DNA of 64,000 nucleotides from Filobasidium wieringae. Its lineage: Eukaryota; Basidiomycota; Tremellomycetes; Filobasidiales; Filobasidiaceae. A model generated the notes under the pieces. It was not told the DNA's origin and did no database searches. It saw only the letters and a program-made list of their open reading frames with translations. Position 1 is the first letter of the stretch, and every line of letters starts with the position of its first letter. A program made the position numbers and the translations under genes. Below, piece by piece: positions 22,804 to 38,006 of this stretch. The stretch is taken from the NCBI GenBank assembly GCA_001600055.1, contig BCIV01000006.1, positions 682,001 to 746,000 of the forward strand. Reading direction: 5' to 3'.

Positions 22804-24332
22804 TTATGCGTCCGCTGGCTTGTAAGGCTCAATGAGCATCTGTCACAAGGGTTTCTATATTTCAGCTACGGTTGACAAGTTCATGTTACGCTTTCAACTC
22901 ACCTTGCTGAACTCCTTAAGCTTCTCGACCCCTCGGACCTCTTCCGTCAGCAATGGGAGCTGTACAATGTGGAAACCATCATCGTACAGCTCGTGTGCTT
23001 CGTTGAGGTACTTCTGCTGCATCTTATGTCGCACTCCACACTGCTCACAGTTGGATTCTGCAACTCAAATCAGCGATAGTCGATTTAGCACCGGAAGGTA
23101 GAGGGAGAACTAACCTTTCTTGGGGAAGATAAGCTGGTTGACAACAATGTTATGGGTATCAATCTCGTATTGAGTAAGCTCCTGGATCAATCGCTCAGTC
23201 TCGTAGAGGGACAAGAACTCGGAAATGCAGACACAGATGAAGGTCGTCTTATCCTATATCGAGAAGCGGCAATGCATCAGCCAACCGCTCTCCAATGGCC
23301 GGACCTTCCTACCTACAGGATCTTTAAATTGGGTGTTGACCTCGGTGATGATGGCCCTCATTGAATCAAGCTTTGCAAACATATCCTCTTGAGCGCCTCC
23401 ACCGAGCATGGAACTCATCTACAGGTAGGAGAAATCGAGCTGTAAGCATGATCCCGAAGAATCTTGACAGGCGTACAACATCTACGAACCTGCTGAATCA
23501 TGGGTCCGAATTTTCCTCCCAATGCGCTCAATTTGCCCAAGGCTTTCTCCAGTACCGAAGGGAAAGACAAAAATCGTAGAGTGTGACCGGTAGGGGCGGT
23601 ATCGAAGACAATGCAAGAGAACTGCATCGATTGTACGTGCCTATAATTTGTATGTCAGCATTGCGTATGGCAGTCTCCACGACTTGATGACGACCGACTT
23701 CATGATCTCAGCAAAGCCCATAGCCTCGTCGACTCCTGGAATGGCAAAAGCCAAGTCTTGCATCATTCCACCCATACCTCCTCCCTGAGACTCGGCTGTT
23801 TGGTAAATATTTATCAGGGGCTCAACGAGCAATATGGACAGGGGAAGCACTAACAAGACTCAATCATCTCTTGTATACTGGAATTGGGGTCGATCTCCAT
23901 GGCGTACAGGTTGGTGAATCCATTTACCAGAGTAGCATCCTTGCCAAACTTCTGACTAAAAGCATCAGACAAGTTGTGTGCTGGATCAGTGGACTGTCAC
24001 AGAAGCATGTATCAATATCCCGTATTCGAGCCGAAAAAGTCATGTGGCCGCTCACGATGAGAAGTACAGATTCCCTGCATGCAGCAAGCTGTACCGCCAA
24101 AGAACAGGATGTGGTAGTTTTACCTATGTAGTCCTGTCAGTGCATATTTCCTCAACCCAGAAAATACTCAGACTTGCCAACACCACCCTTTCCACCTGAG
24201 ATTTGATGCACAAATCAGTTATGACCCATAGTGTTCCGAGATTGATTGTTCCTTACCGCAAAAGATCCACTTCAAGCTCTTTTGGTCCAGAACGTTTTGC
24301 AGCGTTGGGTCAAGGGTTTCGAAATCGTCCAT
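22804..24332 (-). CDS. GET3: Get3 ATPase (guided entry of tail-anchored proteins)
   Basis: Cytosolic ATPase dimer that carries tail-anchored membrane proteins to the ER. Exons on the minus strand: 24257..24332, 24178..24195, 24056..24123, 23855..23993, 23699..23795, 23490..23640, 23317..23418, 23115..23253, 22903..23057, 22804..22839 (326 aa). The P-loop GGKGGVGKT is split over three exons (residues 26-34) with an 18-nt middle exon. Other marks: [12 protein letters not shown] (switch I), [16 protein letters not shown] (switch II), the Gly/Met-rich client-binding part [15 protein letters not shown], and the zinc-binding CEQC (Cys267, Cys270) used at the dimer interface. The end is [11 protein letters not shown]. 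The intron 24124..24177 inside the P-loop has a GC donor. Length matches the family. Confidence 0.95.
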
Positions 24333-24757
24333 GTTTAGATTGGTGTTTCTTGTGGGATCAAGAAACCAGTGATCTGAGCGTAAGGTATCTGGTTTATCGA
24401 CTAGATCTAGCTGGTCGACCGACTCTCGCTCGATAAGGGGAACGTGCCAGAATGATTACGTACGAAGGCGGATGGATATTTATGATATTCCACTATCAAG
24501 ATATGCCCAAGATCTTCAGATATATCAGATGCAAAGCCCGTAATTAGGTTGACTAAACATCTATAATGATGTGAAGACATCCGTTTCGACCCCCCAAGAA
24601 GGTCTAAAGGATAGCTGAACAAAAGCGACGAGACTAAGACAAGACAGCACGAGTGAATTTTGAGCGATCAACACCTAGCGTCTATTTTTGTTCTAAAGGC
24701 TGATAGTCATATCGTCATTATCATGCATGGATACCAATCTCAAAAGTCCAAGCCAGA
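24333..24757. promoter_or_regulatory. GET3 upstream region and RPT4 3' region
   Basis: 425 bp, AT-richer than the flanking exons, between the GET3 start and the RPT4 stop. No coding signal. Confidence 0.4.
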
Positions 24758-26646
<1,889 letters not shown>

Positions 26647-26970
26647 TTTGTAGCTTGCAATTTCTAAGTGTTGTCTGTGTCGAACGATTGAAAGCACATC
26701 AGTGTTAGCTTCACATTCGTCATGAGTCGACACTGCGTCAGCGTGGTTTCAGAGGTCTGGTCCAAGGGTGAGACTTCGCGTCAACGGTGGTCCCCGCCAT
26801 TCGTCCAGCAAGCACTCAATCTCGAGCTCATGACGAAGTTGATAACTACACGGAATACCCTACCCTACCTAGTTCCCCTTCCTCGAACACACAAACGGCT
26901 GGCGAGTTAGACACACAATAAAGCCCAGCCGAAACTTATAAACTCAACACCGTCAACCCTGTACAACAAT
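26647..26970. promoter_or_regulatory. Divergent promoter region RPT4 / CHC1
   Basis: 324 bp between the start codons of two housekeeping genes. It would contain both promoters and both leaders. I see no clear proteasome-type element (GGTGGCAAA). Confidence 0.5.
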
Positions 26971-29900
26971 ATGGCGGACATCAAGCCGATCACTGTGAGC
27001 AACGCTTCATGATACGAATAGAGGAATGTATAGCTCAACGTCTTTATACTTCAGTTCTCCGAGCACTTGCAGGTGGGACACGAAAACAATTGCTTTTTCG
27101 GAAGTCGATATTAATGTTAGATGTCGTTATATAGCTTACTGCTGTCGGTGTTCAGCCGGAAGCCATCGCGCATGCAAGCTGCACATTAGAGTCCGACCAC
27201 TACATATGCATGTAAGTCATTGGGATTAAGCCTTGCCACGCTTCATCACATGCTGAGATTGGATCCGTTTGTAGCCGAGAGAAGGTAAATGACCAGAACC
27301 AGGTTGTTATTGTCGATCTGTCAAATGCAAATGATGTGATGCGAAGACCAAGTACGCGATCTCTTTGTCGGTCTTTGAGCATGACCTCACCTGATTTGTG
27401 TCGCAGTTACCGCCGATTCGGCAATTATGCACCCTAGCCAGAAGATCATCGCTCTGAAAGGTGAGGAGAAGAACGTGTCCGTATCGCTTACATCTCTATT
27501 GATAGCTGATTGTCTCTATCGCAGCTGGTCGAACGTTACAAACTTTCAATCTGGCCACAAAGCAAAAGCTATCGTCCTACATGACGAATGAAGATGTGGT
27601 CTTCTGGAAATGGATTAACGACACTCAAATCGGTTTGGTGATGGGAGGAACCGTTGCTCACTGGGATGCTATGGGAGGAACTACCGCACCTGTCAAGGTC
27701 TTCGACCGTCATGCTTCTCTGGAAGGAGCTCAGATTATCAATTACCGTGCATCTCACGATGGACAATGGCTTGTCCTTGTTGGTATCCTACCTAACAACG
27801 AACCGGGTGCCTTCAAGATTAAGGGAGCAATGCAATTGTTCTCTGTTGCTCGGGGTGTCAGTCAACCTATTGAGGGTCACGCTGCAGCCTTCTCGACGAT
27901 AAGGCTCGAAAACGCACCAGAGGATACCAGCTTGTTCTCCTTCGCTGTTAGAACCGCTCAGGGGGCTAAGGTATGCGGTGATCCCCTATCAAATCTTGTT
28001 TGAAAACAAGCTCATCCTGCTTTCTTACAGCTTCATGTGGTTGAAATTGATCACAATGCCGCGAACCCAGTATTCCCCAAGAAGGCTACCGAAGTATTCT
28101 TCCCAACCGAGGCAGTCAACGATTTCCCCGTAGCCATGCAGATTTCCAAAAAGCACGGCATCATCTACATGGTAACCAAATACGGTTTCATCCATCTTTA
28201 CGATCTAGAAACCGGCAAGTGTTTGTACATGAACCGTATCTCTGGGGACACTATCTTTGCTACTGCTGAGTACGAAATGACCGGCGGTATTATCGGTATC
28301 AACAAGAAGGGACAGGTTTTAAGCGTCAGTCTGGATGAACCCAACGTCGTACCATATGTCATGAGTAAGGACAGCTCGCTTCTGTTGGATTGAGCAAACT
28401 CGCTGACATGCAATACTTTATTATTCGATTAGACCAGCTGAAGGATCCCAATCTCGCGATTCGTTTGGCTTCAAGAGCCAACCTACCTGGTGCAGACGAG
28501 CTATTTATACAGCAATTCCAAAACTTGTTCCAGTCTGGGCAGTACAATGAAGCTGCCAAGATTGCTGCGAACTCACCTCGGGGAATCTTGCGTACTTCGG
28601 AGACCATCGAAAGATTCAAGCAGGTACCTGTCGCTCCGGGCACCGTTTCTCCCATCTTGCAGTACTTCGGCATTTTGCTCGGCAGCGCTACTCTGAACAA
28701 GCAGGAGACGCTCGAATTGGCCAAGCCCGTGTTATTGCAAGGGAAAAAGGAGCTGATCGAGAAGTGGTTGAAGGAGAACAAGGTGAGTCTGTTCGAACCC
28801 CATGGAACTGCAGAAGCCAGACTAAGATATCCGATCTACAGCTCAACTGCAGTGAAGAGTTGGGAGACTTGGTCAAGCAAAACGGAGACAACAATCTTGC
28901 TTTGTCTATCTATTTGCGAGCTCACGTGCCGAACAAGGTCGTCGCATGCTTTGCGGAGGCTGGACAATTCGACAAGATTCTCCTTTACTCGAAGAAAGTC
29001 GACTACCAGCCTGATTGGGCAGTTTTGCTCAGACACATTGTCCGTGTTAACCCGGACAAGTCTGCCGAGCTAGCACAGCAGCTGGTCAACGATCCTGCTG
29101 GCCCTTTGGTCGATGTCAACACTGTAGTCGACATTTTCATGTCCCAGAACTTGATCCAACAAACCACTTCCTTCTTGCTTGATGCGCTCAAGGAAAACAA
29201 GCCCGAACAGGCTGGTCTGCAGACACGTCTTCTGGAAATGAACCTCATGCACGCGCCTCAAGTTGCAGATGCCATTCTCGGGAACGAAATGTTTACTCAC
29301 TACGACAGGCCCAGAATCGCAAACTTGTGTGAAAAGGCTGGTTTGGTCCAGAGGGCTTTGGAGCACTACGAGGATACCAACGATATCAAGCGAGTCGTTG
29401 TCCACAGCAATCTCTTCAACGCGGATTGGCTGGTCAACTACTTTGGCAAGCTTACTGTCGAGCAGTCAATGGCGTGCATGCACGAAATGCTCAAGGTCAA
29501 CATGAGGCAGAACCTTCAAGTCGTGGTCCAAATCGCGACGAAGTATTCCGACCTCCTTGGACCTCTCAAACTGATCGAGATGTTTGAGCAGTACAAGACC
29601 TTTGACGGTCTGTACTACTATTTGGGGTCAGTGGTCAACCTCAGCGAAGATTCGGAGGTCAACTTCAAGTACATCCAAGCGGCAACTCGTACTGGTCAGA
29701 TCCGGGAAGTTGAACGTATTTGTCGAGAGAGTAATCATTACAACCCCGAAAAGGTCAAGAATTTCCTCAAGGAAGCCAAATTGCCAGATCAGTTGCCACT
29801 CATAATTGTTTGCGACCGATTCAACATGGTTCACGATCTGGTTCTTTACCTTTACCAAAACAACTTGACCAGTTTCATTGAAGTTTACGTACAGCAAGTC

Positions 29901-32900
29901 AACTCTGCCAGGACCCCTCAGGTCGTCGGAGGATTGTTGGACGTAGATTGTGACGAGGGCACTATCAAGAACCTCCTCAACTCCGTCACTGGACCATTCC
30001 CTATCGACGAGTTGGTTGACGAAGTTGAAAAGAGGAACCGTCTGAAATTGATTCTGCCTTGGTTGGAGACCCGGATTCAGCAGGGACAAACTGATCCTGC
30101 CATCTACAATGCTGTTGCCAAGATCGCGATCGACTCCAATAACAACCCAGAGGCTTTCTTGAAGGAGAACAACATCTACGAGCCTCTAGTTGTCGGAAAA
30201 TACTGCGAGAAGCGTGACCCATACCTCGCATACATCGCTTATGCCAAGGGTTTGTGTGACGACGAGCTGATCAATATCACCAATGACAACCAAATGTATA
30301 AGCATCAGGCCCGATACCTTGTCAAGAGGCGTGAATTGGAGTTGTGGAACCAGGTCCTCAACCCTGAAAGCATTCACCGACGAGCGCTTGTCGACCAAGT
30401 TGTCGCTGTGGCGGTTCCTGAAAGTACCGACGCTGATGACGTCTCTGTTACTGTCAAGGCATTCATGCAGAATGATTTGCCCAACCAGTTGATCGAGCTT
30501 TTGGAGAAGATCATCATCGAGCCATCGCCATTCAGCGACAACAAGAGTTTGAAAAACCTCTTGTTCTTGACCGCAATTCGATCGGATAAGGGCAAGGTCA
30601 TCGGATACATCAACCGTCTATCTGGTTACGATGTCGACGAGATTGCCCGAATTGCTACTGAAGCTGGATTGCACGAGGAAGCATTCACCATCTTCTCCAA
30701 ACACGAGAAGCATGCTGAAGCCATGAATGTGCTCGTTGAGCATGTCGTCAGTATCGACCGCGGTTACGCTTACGCCAACAAGATCAACAGACCCGAGGTA
30801 TGGAGCAGGCTAGCAAAAGCCCAACTTGATGGACTCCGAGTCAAAGAAGCTATTGGTGAGCGACTTGATCATGGCGATCCGCATAGATTTCTAGACTGAT
30901 GTGTTTCTGTTACTAGATTCTTATATCAAGGCCGACGATCCCTCGAATTTCGAGGAGGTAATCGAGATTGCCAACCGAGCCGGCAAGCACGAAGACCTCG
31001 TACGATTCTTGCAGATGGCCAGAAAGAGTGCCCGAGAACCTTCTATCGACACTGAGCTAGCCTACGCTTACGCCAAAACGGATCGTCTCCACGACATGGA
31101 GGAGTTCTTGTCTATGACCAACGTTGCGGACATCTTGCAGGTCGGAGAGAAGTGTTTCAACGATCAATTGTACCAAGCAGCGAAGTTGCTCTTCACTAGC
31201 ATCTCTAATTGGGCGCGTTTGGCTACGACCCTTATCTACCTTGACGAGAACCAGGCGGCTGTTGATGCAGCTAGAAAAGCTGGAAACACTCAGTAAGTCG
31301 GTGCAACTGATCCGACTTGTCAATCATATGACTTAAATCACGCTTCATAGGGTATGGAAGCAGGTCAACGCCGCGTGTGTCGAGAAGAAAGAATTCCGAC
31401 TTGCCCAGATCTGTGGTCTCAACCTGGTTGTGAGTACCCCCCGTGAAGGGTTTGTTCATGCATCTCACCCGTTCTCGCATGACCAGGTCCACGCCGAAGA
31501 ATTGCAAGCCCTGCTCAAGCTATACGAGAGGAACGGCTATTTCGACGAGATCATCTCGCTTTTGGAGTCCGGTCTGGGTTAGTATCACTTTCTTGGCCCG
31601 TAACTGCAACGACTGAACGACCCGCTTTAATTCTAGGTCTAGAACGTGCCCACATGGGAATGTTTAGTAGGTATCTTGATCATTCAATCGTCCAGCACAA
31701 GCTGATTCTTCCGCACTGCAGCTGAACTCAGTGTCCTTTACGCCAAGTACCGTCCTCAGAAACGTAAGAGAAAACCCATGTCCTTTTATGTATTAAGCTA
31801 ACGTACTGCCAAGCAGTGATGGAGCATCTCAAGTTGTTCTATGGTCGTATCAACATCCCCAAGGTGATCAAGGCTGCAGAGCAGGCTCATCTTTGGCCTG
31901 AACTTGTCTTCCTCTATGTGAAATATGGTGCGTACCCAGTCTCACTGTTGAAAGTGTGCTACCTACTCATGTTGCATCAACACCAGATGAATTCGACAAC
32001 GCCGCTCTTGTAAGTCTCCCATTTCTTGTTCTCTCTAGCACGTTGACGCTGAATCATTTGTCATTTCGCAGGCTATGATGGAGCGAGCCGCAGACGCATG
32101 GGAGCACAATCAGTTTAAGGAAGTTGTGGTCAAGGTTGCTAATGTTGAGATCTACTACAAGGTAAGCCAGATAATAACAGATATTTTCTCAGACAAATGG
32201 ATATTCATGACCGACATTCCTTTTGCAGGCGCTCAGCTTCTACCTCCAGCAACAGCCTACCCTGATAACTGATCTTCTTACTGTCCTTGCTGCTCGTGTT
32301 GATCACACTCGAGTCGTCAAGATGTTCTCCACTCAAGACAATGACAACGTTCCCTTGATCAAGTCATACTTGATTGCCGTTCAACAGCATAACATTGAGG
32401 CCGTCAATGATGCTTATAACGATCTCCTGATTGAGGAAGAGGACTACAAGACGCTACGTGACTCTATCGACAGTTTCGACAACTTTGACAACATCAAGCT
32501 TGCCGGGCGACTGCAAAAGCACGATCTCTTGGAGTTCCGTCGTCTCGCTGCGCATTTGTACAAGGTATATCTGCTTATGAGCTACGAACTCGGAGCCAAT
32601 TCTAACCGTCATTCGACCATTACAGAAAAACTCCAGGTGGGAAGAATCTATCTCTCTTTCTAAACAAGATAAGCTGTACAAGGATTCTATGGAGACTGCT
32701 GCGGTGTCGAACGACACTGCAGTTGCAGAAGAGCTTTTGTCATACTTTGTCGACATTGGAAACAAAGACTGCTTCGCGGCAATGCTTTATGTTTGCTTTG
32801 ACCTGGTCCGACCGGATGTTGTGGCTGAACTGGTAAGCTCAGAGCTATAACCGTTGTTTTCTGCAATTCGCTCACATGAATTCGTGTACCTACTAGTCTT

Positions 32901-33238
32901 GGCGACACGGTCTGAACGACTTTACCTTCCCCTACTCTTTGCAGAGCCAAAGGGACCAGCTCAACAAGGTTAGCCTTTTCAGCGGTGTGATCCAAACCTA
33001 TTGGTAGCTGACCGTCTTTGTGCTTTTACAGCTGCTGTCTTTGGAACGGGAATTGAAGGAGTTGAAGACCAAGACTGTATCGAAAGAACAACAAGAGGAT
33101 TCCCAGCCGATGATGGGTCCCGGTTTCGGATCAAGATTGATGCTTACTCAAGGCCCGACGGGAGGAATGCAAAATGGCATGAACGGCGGCATGATGATGA
33201 ACGGGGGAATGATGCCCCAGCCAACAGGGTTCTACTAG
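26971..33238 (+). CDS. CHC1: Clathrin heavy chain
   Basis: Structural leg of the clathrin triskelion for vesicle budding at the Golgi and plasma membrane. Read as 21 exons: 26971..26994, 27055..27072, 27135..27211, 27275..27351, 27407..27460, 27525..27970, 28031..28364, 28433..28782, 28842..30855, 30917..31292, 31351..31429, 31487..31577, 31637..31666, 31722..31763, 31817..31927, 31987..32009, 32072..32161, 32229..32564, 32626..32832, 32897..32968, 33032..33238 (1685 aa, all phases fit). The start [20 protein letters not shown] opens the seven-bladed terminal domain ([18 protein letters not shown]). The 2-kb central exon holds most leg repeats. The C-terminus has the trimerisation region ([19 protein letters not shown]) and a Gly/Met-rich tail ending in QPTGFY. 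Introns crowd at both ends. Confidence 0.96.
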
Positions 33239-33633
33239 GTCCTGGTCAATGCCAAAGAAAAGCGCTTAGAGGTTAGACGATAACGAACCGCATGAGTTTT
33301 GATTTCCCCCTTGCTGTGTCTATGTATAACGTGGAATGAGAGTTGTTTTTACCATTATCAAATGAAATGGTCCGCTTCGCCTAGAGGTTTGGCGCCTCTA
33401 AGCCAGTTTGTGATTGTGTAGCACTAATAAAGCCTCAGTTGTCCTCAAAACGCAGCCTGACATCCTAGTATGGCGAGGATCATCTGGTCCTTCTGGTTCA
33501 ATCAGAGCTCCCCGCGCCTTATCAGCAAGACCCATTGCACAACGTCGAAATATGTAGCGGACGGCTGAAAACATATCAGGGCGTATCATATCGTTACATG
33601 TCATCAAGCTTTCGTAAGAATCAGTCGTTTGTT
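33239..33633. other. Convergent 3' region CHC1 / WAPL
   Basis: 395 bp between two facing stops; no coding signal. Probably two 3' UTRs. Confidence 0.45.
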
Positions 33634-36600
33634 TCATTTCAGGTCGTCAAAAATGTCGAGGGCTTTCTTGGTCATCTCCAACAACGGCAAGGTGCTGGAT
33701 TCATCGACGACCAGTTGGATCTCGGATCCACCTAGTGGTACTAGGCTTTCTTGTAATCCTTTCGTCATCTCCAGTTGGAATTTCTTCATCGTTTCTTGTA
33801 TCGTCAGAGTACTCGCTATCAGAAGCTTGAGTTTCTCCTTTACGGCGTCTCCCGGCAGGATCTCTAACACTACCTTGGCGGTATCTGTGTTCCCCTCCAT
33901 CATTCTCGCGAACAGCAAAGCCAGGTAACCACTAAGGAACGCAGCGCTTGGCTTTATTTAGGAAGCTAATTTAGCGGAACATCCCCCGTGTCTACGCACT
34001 CGAGTGTGCTTACATGTTCAAGGGTATCTGTTGTTTGTTGCATGAACAGTTCGACGAGGTAAGTCAAAGCCGTTTTCCGAACTGGACATTGACACTGCAT
34101 AATACAGCTGCGACCGGATCTGCAAGGGTCCCCAATCGCTGATTTCGTTCCTGGTGTTCAGTTAGACTGCAAGCTGGTCTACAAAATGCAAGCTCACCTA
34201 GGTTTACAAGGGGCTGGCCGTGATCAGGCGCCTCTTGAACGATATTGAAAAGACAACCCAAGGCGAGGTTGACCAATTCGATTTCCGGCAAGTTTTCCGT
34301 AGCGTCTTCGTCCTTCTCTGTGATATCACTCAATCCAGGACTGACACCTCTTTGCGAATTGTGGGCGATACGACCATGACCCATCATGACACGCATGATG
34401 CCCAGATACGGCGAGGTACTAGACAAGAAGGCTGCTGACCACGCAGGGCCTTGCTGACTGATCGAAAGGAACAGCTTCAGACTGAGGTTGACGATTTCTG
34501 TGTCGATCCGAGTCAGGCCCGGTCTTTCTAGTTCGAACTATACGACGCGCTCACCATTCGCTTGCACAGTTGTCAGCGGCTGCAGTTCGAGATCCTGGGT
34601 GAGGATCAGAATAAGATCCGCTAAGAGCGGGGAAACGGTGGCATAAGATTCCTCTAGCGTGCTTTTGCATTCCGGAATTTCCGCTGAGAGGGTTTGCAGT
34701 AGTCGAAGGGAATCGAGTACGGCGAGGAAATCCGGTCGATTCTGGTCAGTGAACAAGTCCTGCGTGCCATACCGTTTGTCAGCTTGTATATCGATCTAGT
34801 CTTGGAGATGGATGACGTACGACTCCTTTCGTGTACAAATCGATACGGTTAGATAGACCGCTCAATTCCTGTTGAACAGTCGAAGCCAAAGTGGCCGTCA
34901 GATCCTCGGGAGAGACATAGTCTGGCATCGCTCCTTCATCCTCCATCACGCTTGGTAGTAGCAAGGCCAACAACCCGCAAGTCATGCCCAAAGCAGAACG
35001 CTAAGGTGTAGCGAAAGGAAGATGAGTAAAGGCTGCCCCGTCGGTCAAGCAGTTGCATCACGAACCTCTTTAGTAGTGAGACCAAAGGAAGCCATCCGAT
35101 CTCTAACCTCGCGTAGTGTGTCCATCTGCATATGTATGATTAGTCAACAAGCAGGTTCGCATACCATGCGCCATGCTTACAGCAGGAGACTTTTTCCGTC
35201 GACCGGCTGAACCGACTTTAAAGCTCAAGCGCCTTTCACGAGCAAGCTTGATCAGGAAACCGTACACCGCTTCGGCATGTGCGGAGATGATCGATTCGAA
35301 ATCGTTGACCTGTCGGGACAAGTAAGCGAGGTATAACAGGAGGACCAAGTCCAGAGCCTATAAACGGGATTCGACTTAGTTTACCACCGCCTCGCCTCGT
35401 GGGAGACGCAAACCGACTCACATCGTCCGTCTCCCCGATCCTAGCTCGAGCGAAATCTTCATAGAGGATCTCGATCTGACCGCATATCTTGAGCTTCCCA
35501 AACCAAACCGGATCCACGCATTTGTTCAGCAGATCGATCGCACTATCATCCCCATCGGGTGAACCAAGGCGGGATCAACCTTCACAGGCAAGGAATGCAC
35601 GGGGTCACGAGAGGAGGATAAGTACCTGCTTCGTTTGACTGAAATCCCTTCGTCACACAGGCCTTCCCTCAGATACCCGAGCTCATCCATGAACCTCCTA
35701 TTCTCCCCTTTTGATCTCAAATCTGCCAAACTAGGGGGAACTTTCAGATCCTATCCGTCCCAAACGCCTCATCGAGTCAGCTCTGGCCCTTGTATTCAAC
35801 TACAAGACCTCCCAAACTCACTCCCAAAGAGCCTTGAGTATCCTGAGTGTTTTCTTCCTCATCCTCCACATCCACCCCGAACCTCTTGTTCAATTCGGCA
35901 TAACTATCCCTCTGGACGGGCACGGACCGACCCCCTAAAGGTCTCAGCAAGTTATCGGGGGAAGACAACAAGAACCCTCTGACTTGTTGTTCCAAATCCA
36001 TCGGGCCGGAACCATCGTCGCCCTCGTCTTCAGGGAAGTTTGAGCGATCTTGATCTCCCTTTAGAGATCTTCCAAAAGTCCTCACGACGGGTCGATTAGA
36101 TGGGGCAGGGATGAGGTGACCTTCTTGTTCCCCCTTTTGCGCTTTCCCGTACGTCCTCACTGTCCGAGTTTGACTGGCATTGGGGACACTACCCCCTGCC
36201 AGACTAGTGATCCCCGCCATGGCCGCGCTGGTAGAGAGTGATCGTCTGAGCCCCGGTCGGGAGGGGGAATCGGGTAACGATCTCGTCTGCCCCAGAGCTC
36301 TTTTAGAAGGCGAAGGGGTCAAAGGTGCTTGACCCGTCCGTTTTGGTGTGCGAGGTGATGTTTGGGTAGAACCGCCTTGGGTGGCTCGTTCGGGACTGGC
36401 CAGGAAGGAAGTGAAGTAGGTATCCCTTGAATCTCGTTCCGGCGTTTGTTCCTTGCCTTTGAACAACGTGTCCTTCTCCCCGAGGGATTCTGTACGGGTC
36501 ATCATCTGTCTCCTCCCCTTTCTCAAGTTCAAACCCTGTGTTGCGGGTTGAGAACCGAGCGGACCCGTCTTCTCGGCCCCCTTGACCCCCTTGTCCAGAG

Positions 36601-37318
36601 CGGAACCGCCAAACAACCCGAACCCCCCACCGTCAAACGACCCGCCCCTGACTTTCCCGGCAGGAGAAGGGCTGGGTTTCCTCAAGAACAGATCCGTCAC
36701 GTCTCTCGGCGGAGTCCTCGGCGTATGAGCCGCCTGACGAGCCCTGATGGCGGCCGCACCTTCCACCTCGGGAGGGGTCGAGAGGGGGATATCATCTGTG
36801 ATCGCGATCGGTCGGAATGAGTGAACGGAGGATAACAAGGGTCGGGGTTGGATATCGATCGGTTCGGATGATACCAGTTGAATGGGGTTCGGTTTGAGTT
36901 TCTTGGGACTGGTCGGTTCGGTCGGGTCGAGTGGGGAAGGACCTTCGATCAGCTTGGCGGTGGATCTGGTCCGTTTCAAATCGGGTACGAGTCGAGGGAT
37001 GGGTTCTCGCTTGGTCTTGATTCCTCGTCGAGTTGAACTCAAGCTGGATACTATGGAGTTCATCTCCGGGGTCCCACTCCTCGTATACTCCCTGCTGCTC
37101 GTCAAGATGGTTTCTCCCCTCATCCCGACCTGTTCTCGCAGTTCGATGACGTCTGGTGGTGGAGGGGGTGAAGAAAGGGGGGAAGTGGAAGGCTCTCTCT
37201 GTCGGGAGAGAAGAGTAGGTTTGACCTGTTGAGACTGTGTTCTCGCTCTCTTGCCGTACGTGGTGACGGAGAGACGTTTGCTGTTGAGCGGTGGAGAGCT
37301 CGAACGGGGGTTTGACAT
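33634..37318 (-). CDS. WPL1: Cohesin-release factor WAPL
   Basis: WAPL opens the cohesin ring to free it from chromatin. Exons on the minus strand: 35804..37318, 35626..35750, 35422..35542, 35181..35357, 35066..35125, 34821..35000, 34555..34759, 34198..34527, 34014..34150, 33634..33951 (1055 aa). The long first exon is disordered and Ser/Pro-rich, with three spaced motifs of one kind: TTYGKRART near the start, VRTYGKAQK and VRTFGRSLKGD near 36070-36160. The conserved WAPL domain begins SLADLRSKGENRRFMDELGYLREGL and ISVKRSSAIDLLNKC. Later pieces are NLSLKLFLSISQQGPAW, LVNLALGCLFNIVQEAPDH, and a Cys-rich stretch SCIMQCQCPVRKTAL before LTYLVELF. An ATG 17 codons upstream (37369) is in frame, but MSNPRSSSPP at 37318 looks the better start. 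WAPL assignment rests on the SKGENRRF..DEL..YLLEGL-type block and domain order. Confidence 0.85.
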
Positions 37319-38006
37319 TATTGAGAACAACGGTGTCGGTGTGGTTGCTGTTATACAATGTTCGCTCACTGCGGAGATGTAGAATCCGTCCAGAAGCAGG
37401 GAATCTGGGTGTCGACGATCGTCTGGTGCTTCGTGAGCGGTGAAACGATAACGAGACGTTTGTTTTGATTGTCGGGAATCAGGTTCAAATGTCTTTGGTT
37501 CACTCGGATCAACGCTCCAACTGATGTTCCTCGTTTGTCGTTGACGAGGTTTGTGACTTGATCTCGGGTATCGGTAGTCGTAGTCAGTCGTATTCGATAG
37601 AAGAGAAGCTAATAGATTGTCCTGGTCGATGTTGTCGTCGTTGTCGTTGATGTGACCACCTGCAGCTCCAGTTCAAAGGGGAATGTGCGTCAACACCCCT
37701 TACGGCAATCTCACCTCATCCCTTATCAAACAACCAACCCACCCTCAAACGCCCTTCACCTCATCCATGACGTGTCACCCTCCCCGACTTGATAGGTTCA
37801 CCCTCCAACTCGGAAAGCCGAACAACCCCGTAACGCTCGAAAAGTCTCTGCCCTGACCCTCGCGACCAGCTCACTTTCTGACCCTCTGCAGGTCGATAGC
37901 AATAACATACACACCCTTCACTTGCTTTAGAATCTCCCGGTTTCTTCTTCCCTCATTCTCTCGTTCGCATAACCCCCCCTCCACCCGTCTCTTCTCTACT
38001 GCAATC
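37319..38006. promoter_or_regulatory. Divergent promoter region WAPL / IDH1
   Basis: 688 bp between two outward-facing starts. The IDH1 side is pyrimidine-rich (37930-38000, CTTCCC and TCTC runs), as often seen before fungal starts. On the WAPL side, repeated cgtttg/gttgtc strings occur near 37450-37640. No gene recognised. Confidence 0.5.

Noticed and set aside
29628..30089. 153-codon minus-strand frame inside the clathrin gene
   Set aside because: Antisense shadow of the long clathrin exon 28842..30855.
36792..37358. 188-codon open frame on the minus strand, rich in Gln/Arg/Thr
   Set aside because: It overlaps the WAPL first exon in another frame. The WAPL frame is longer and continues into the conserved domain.
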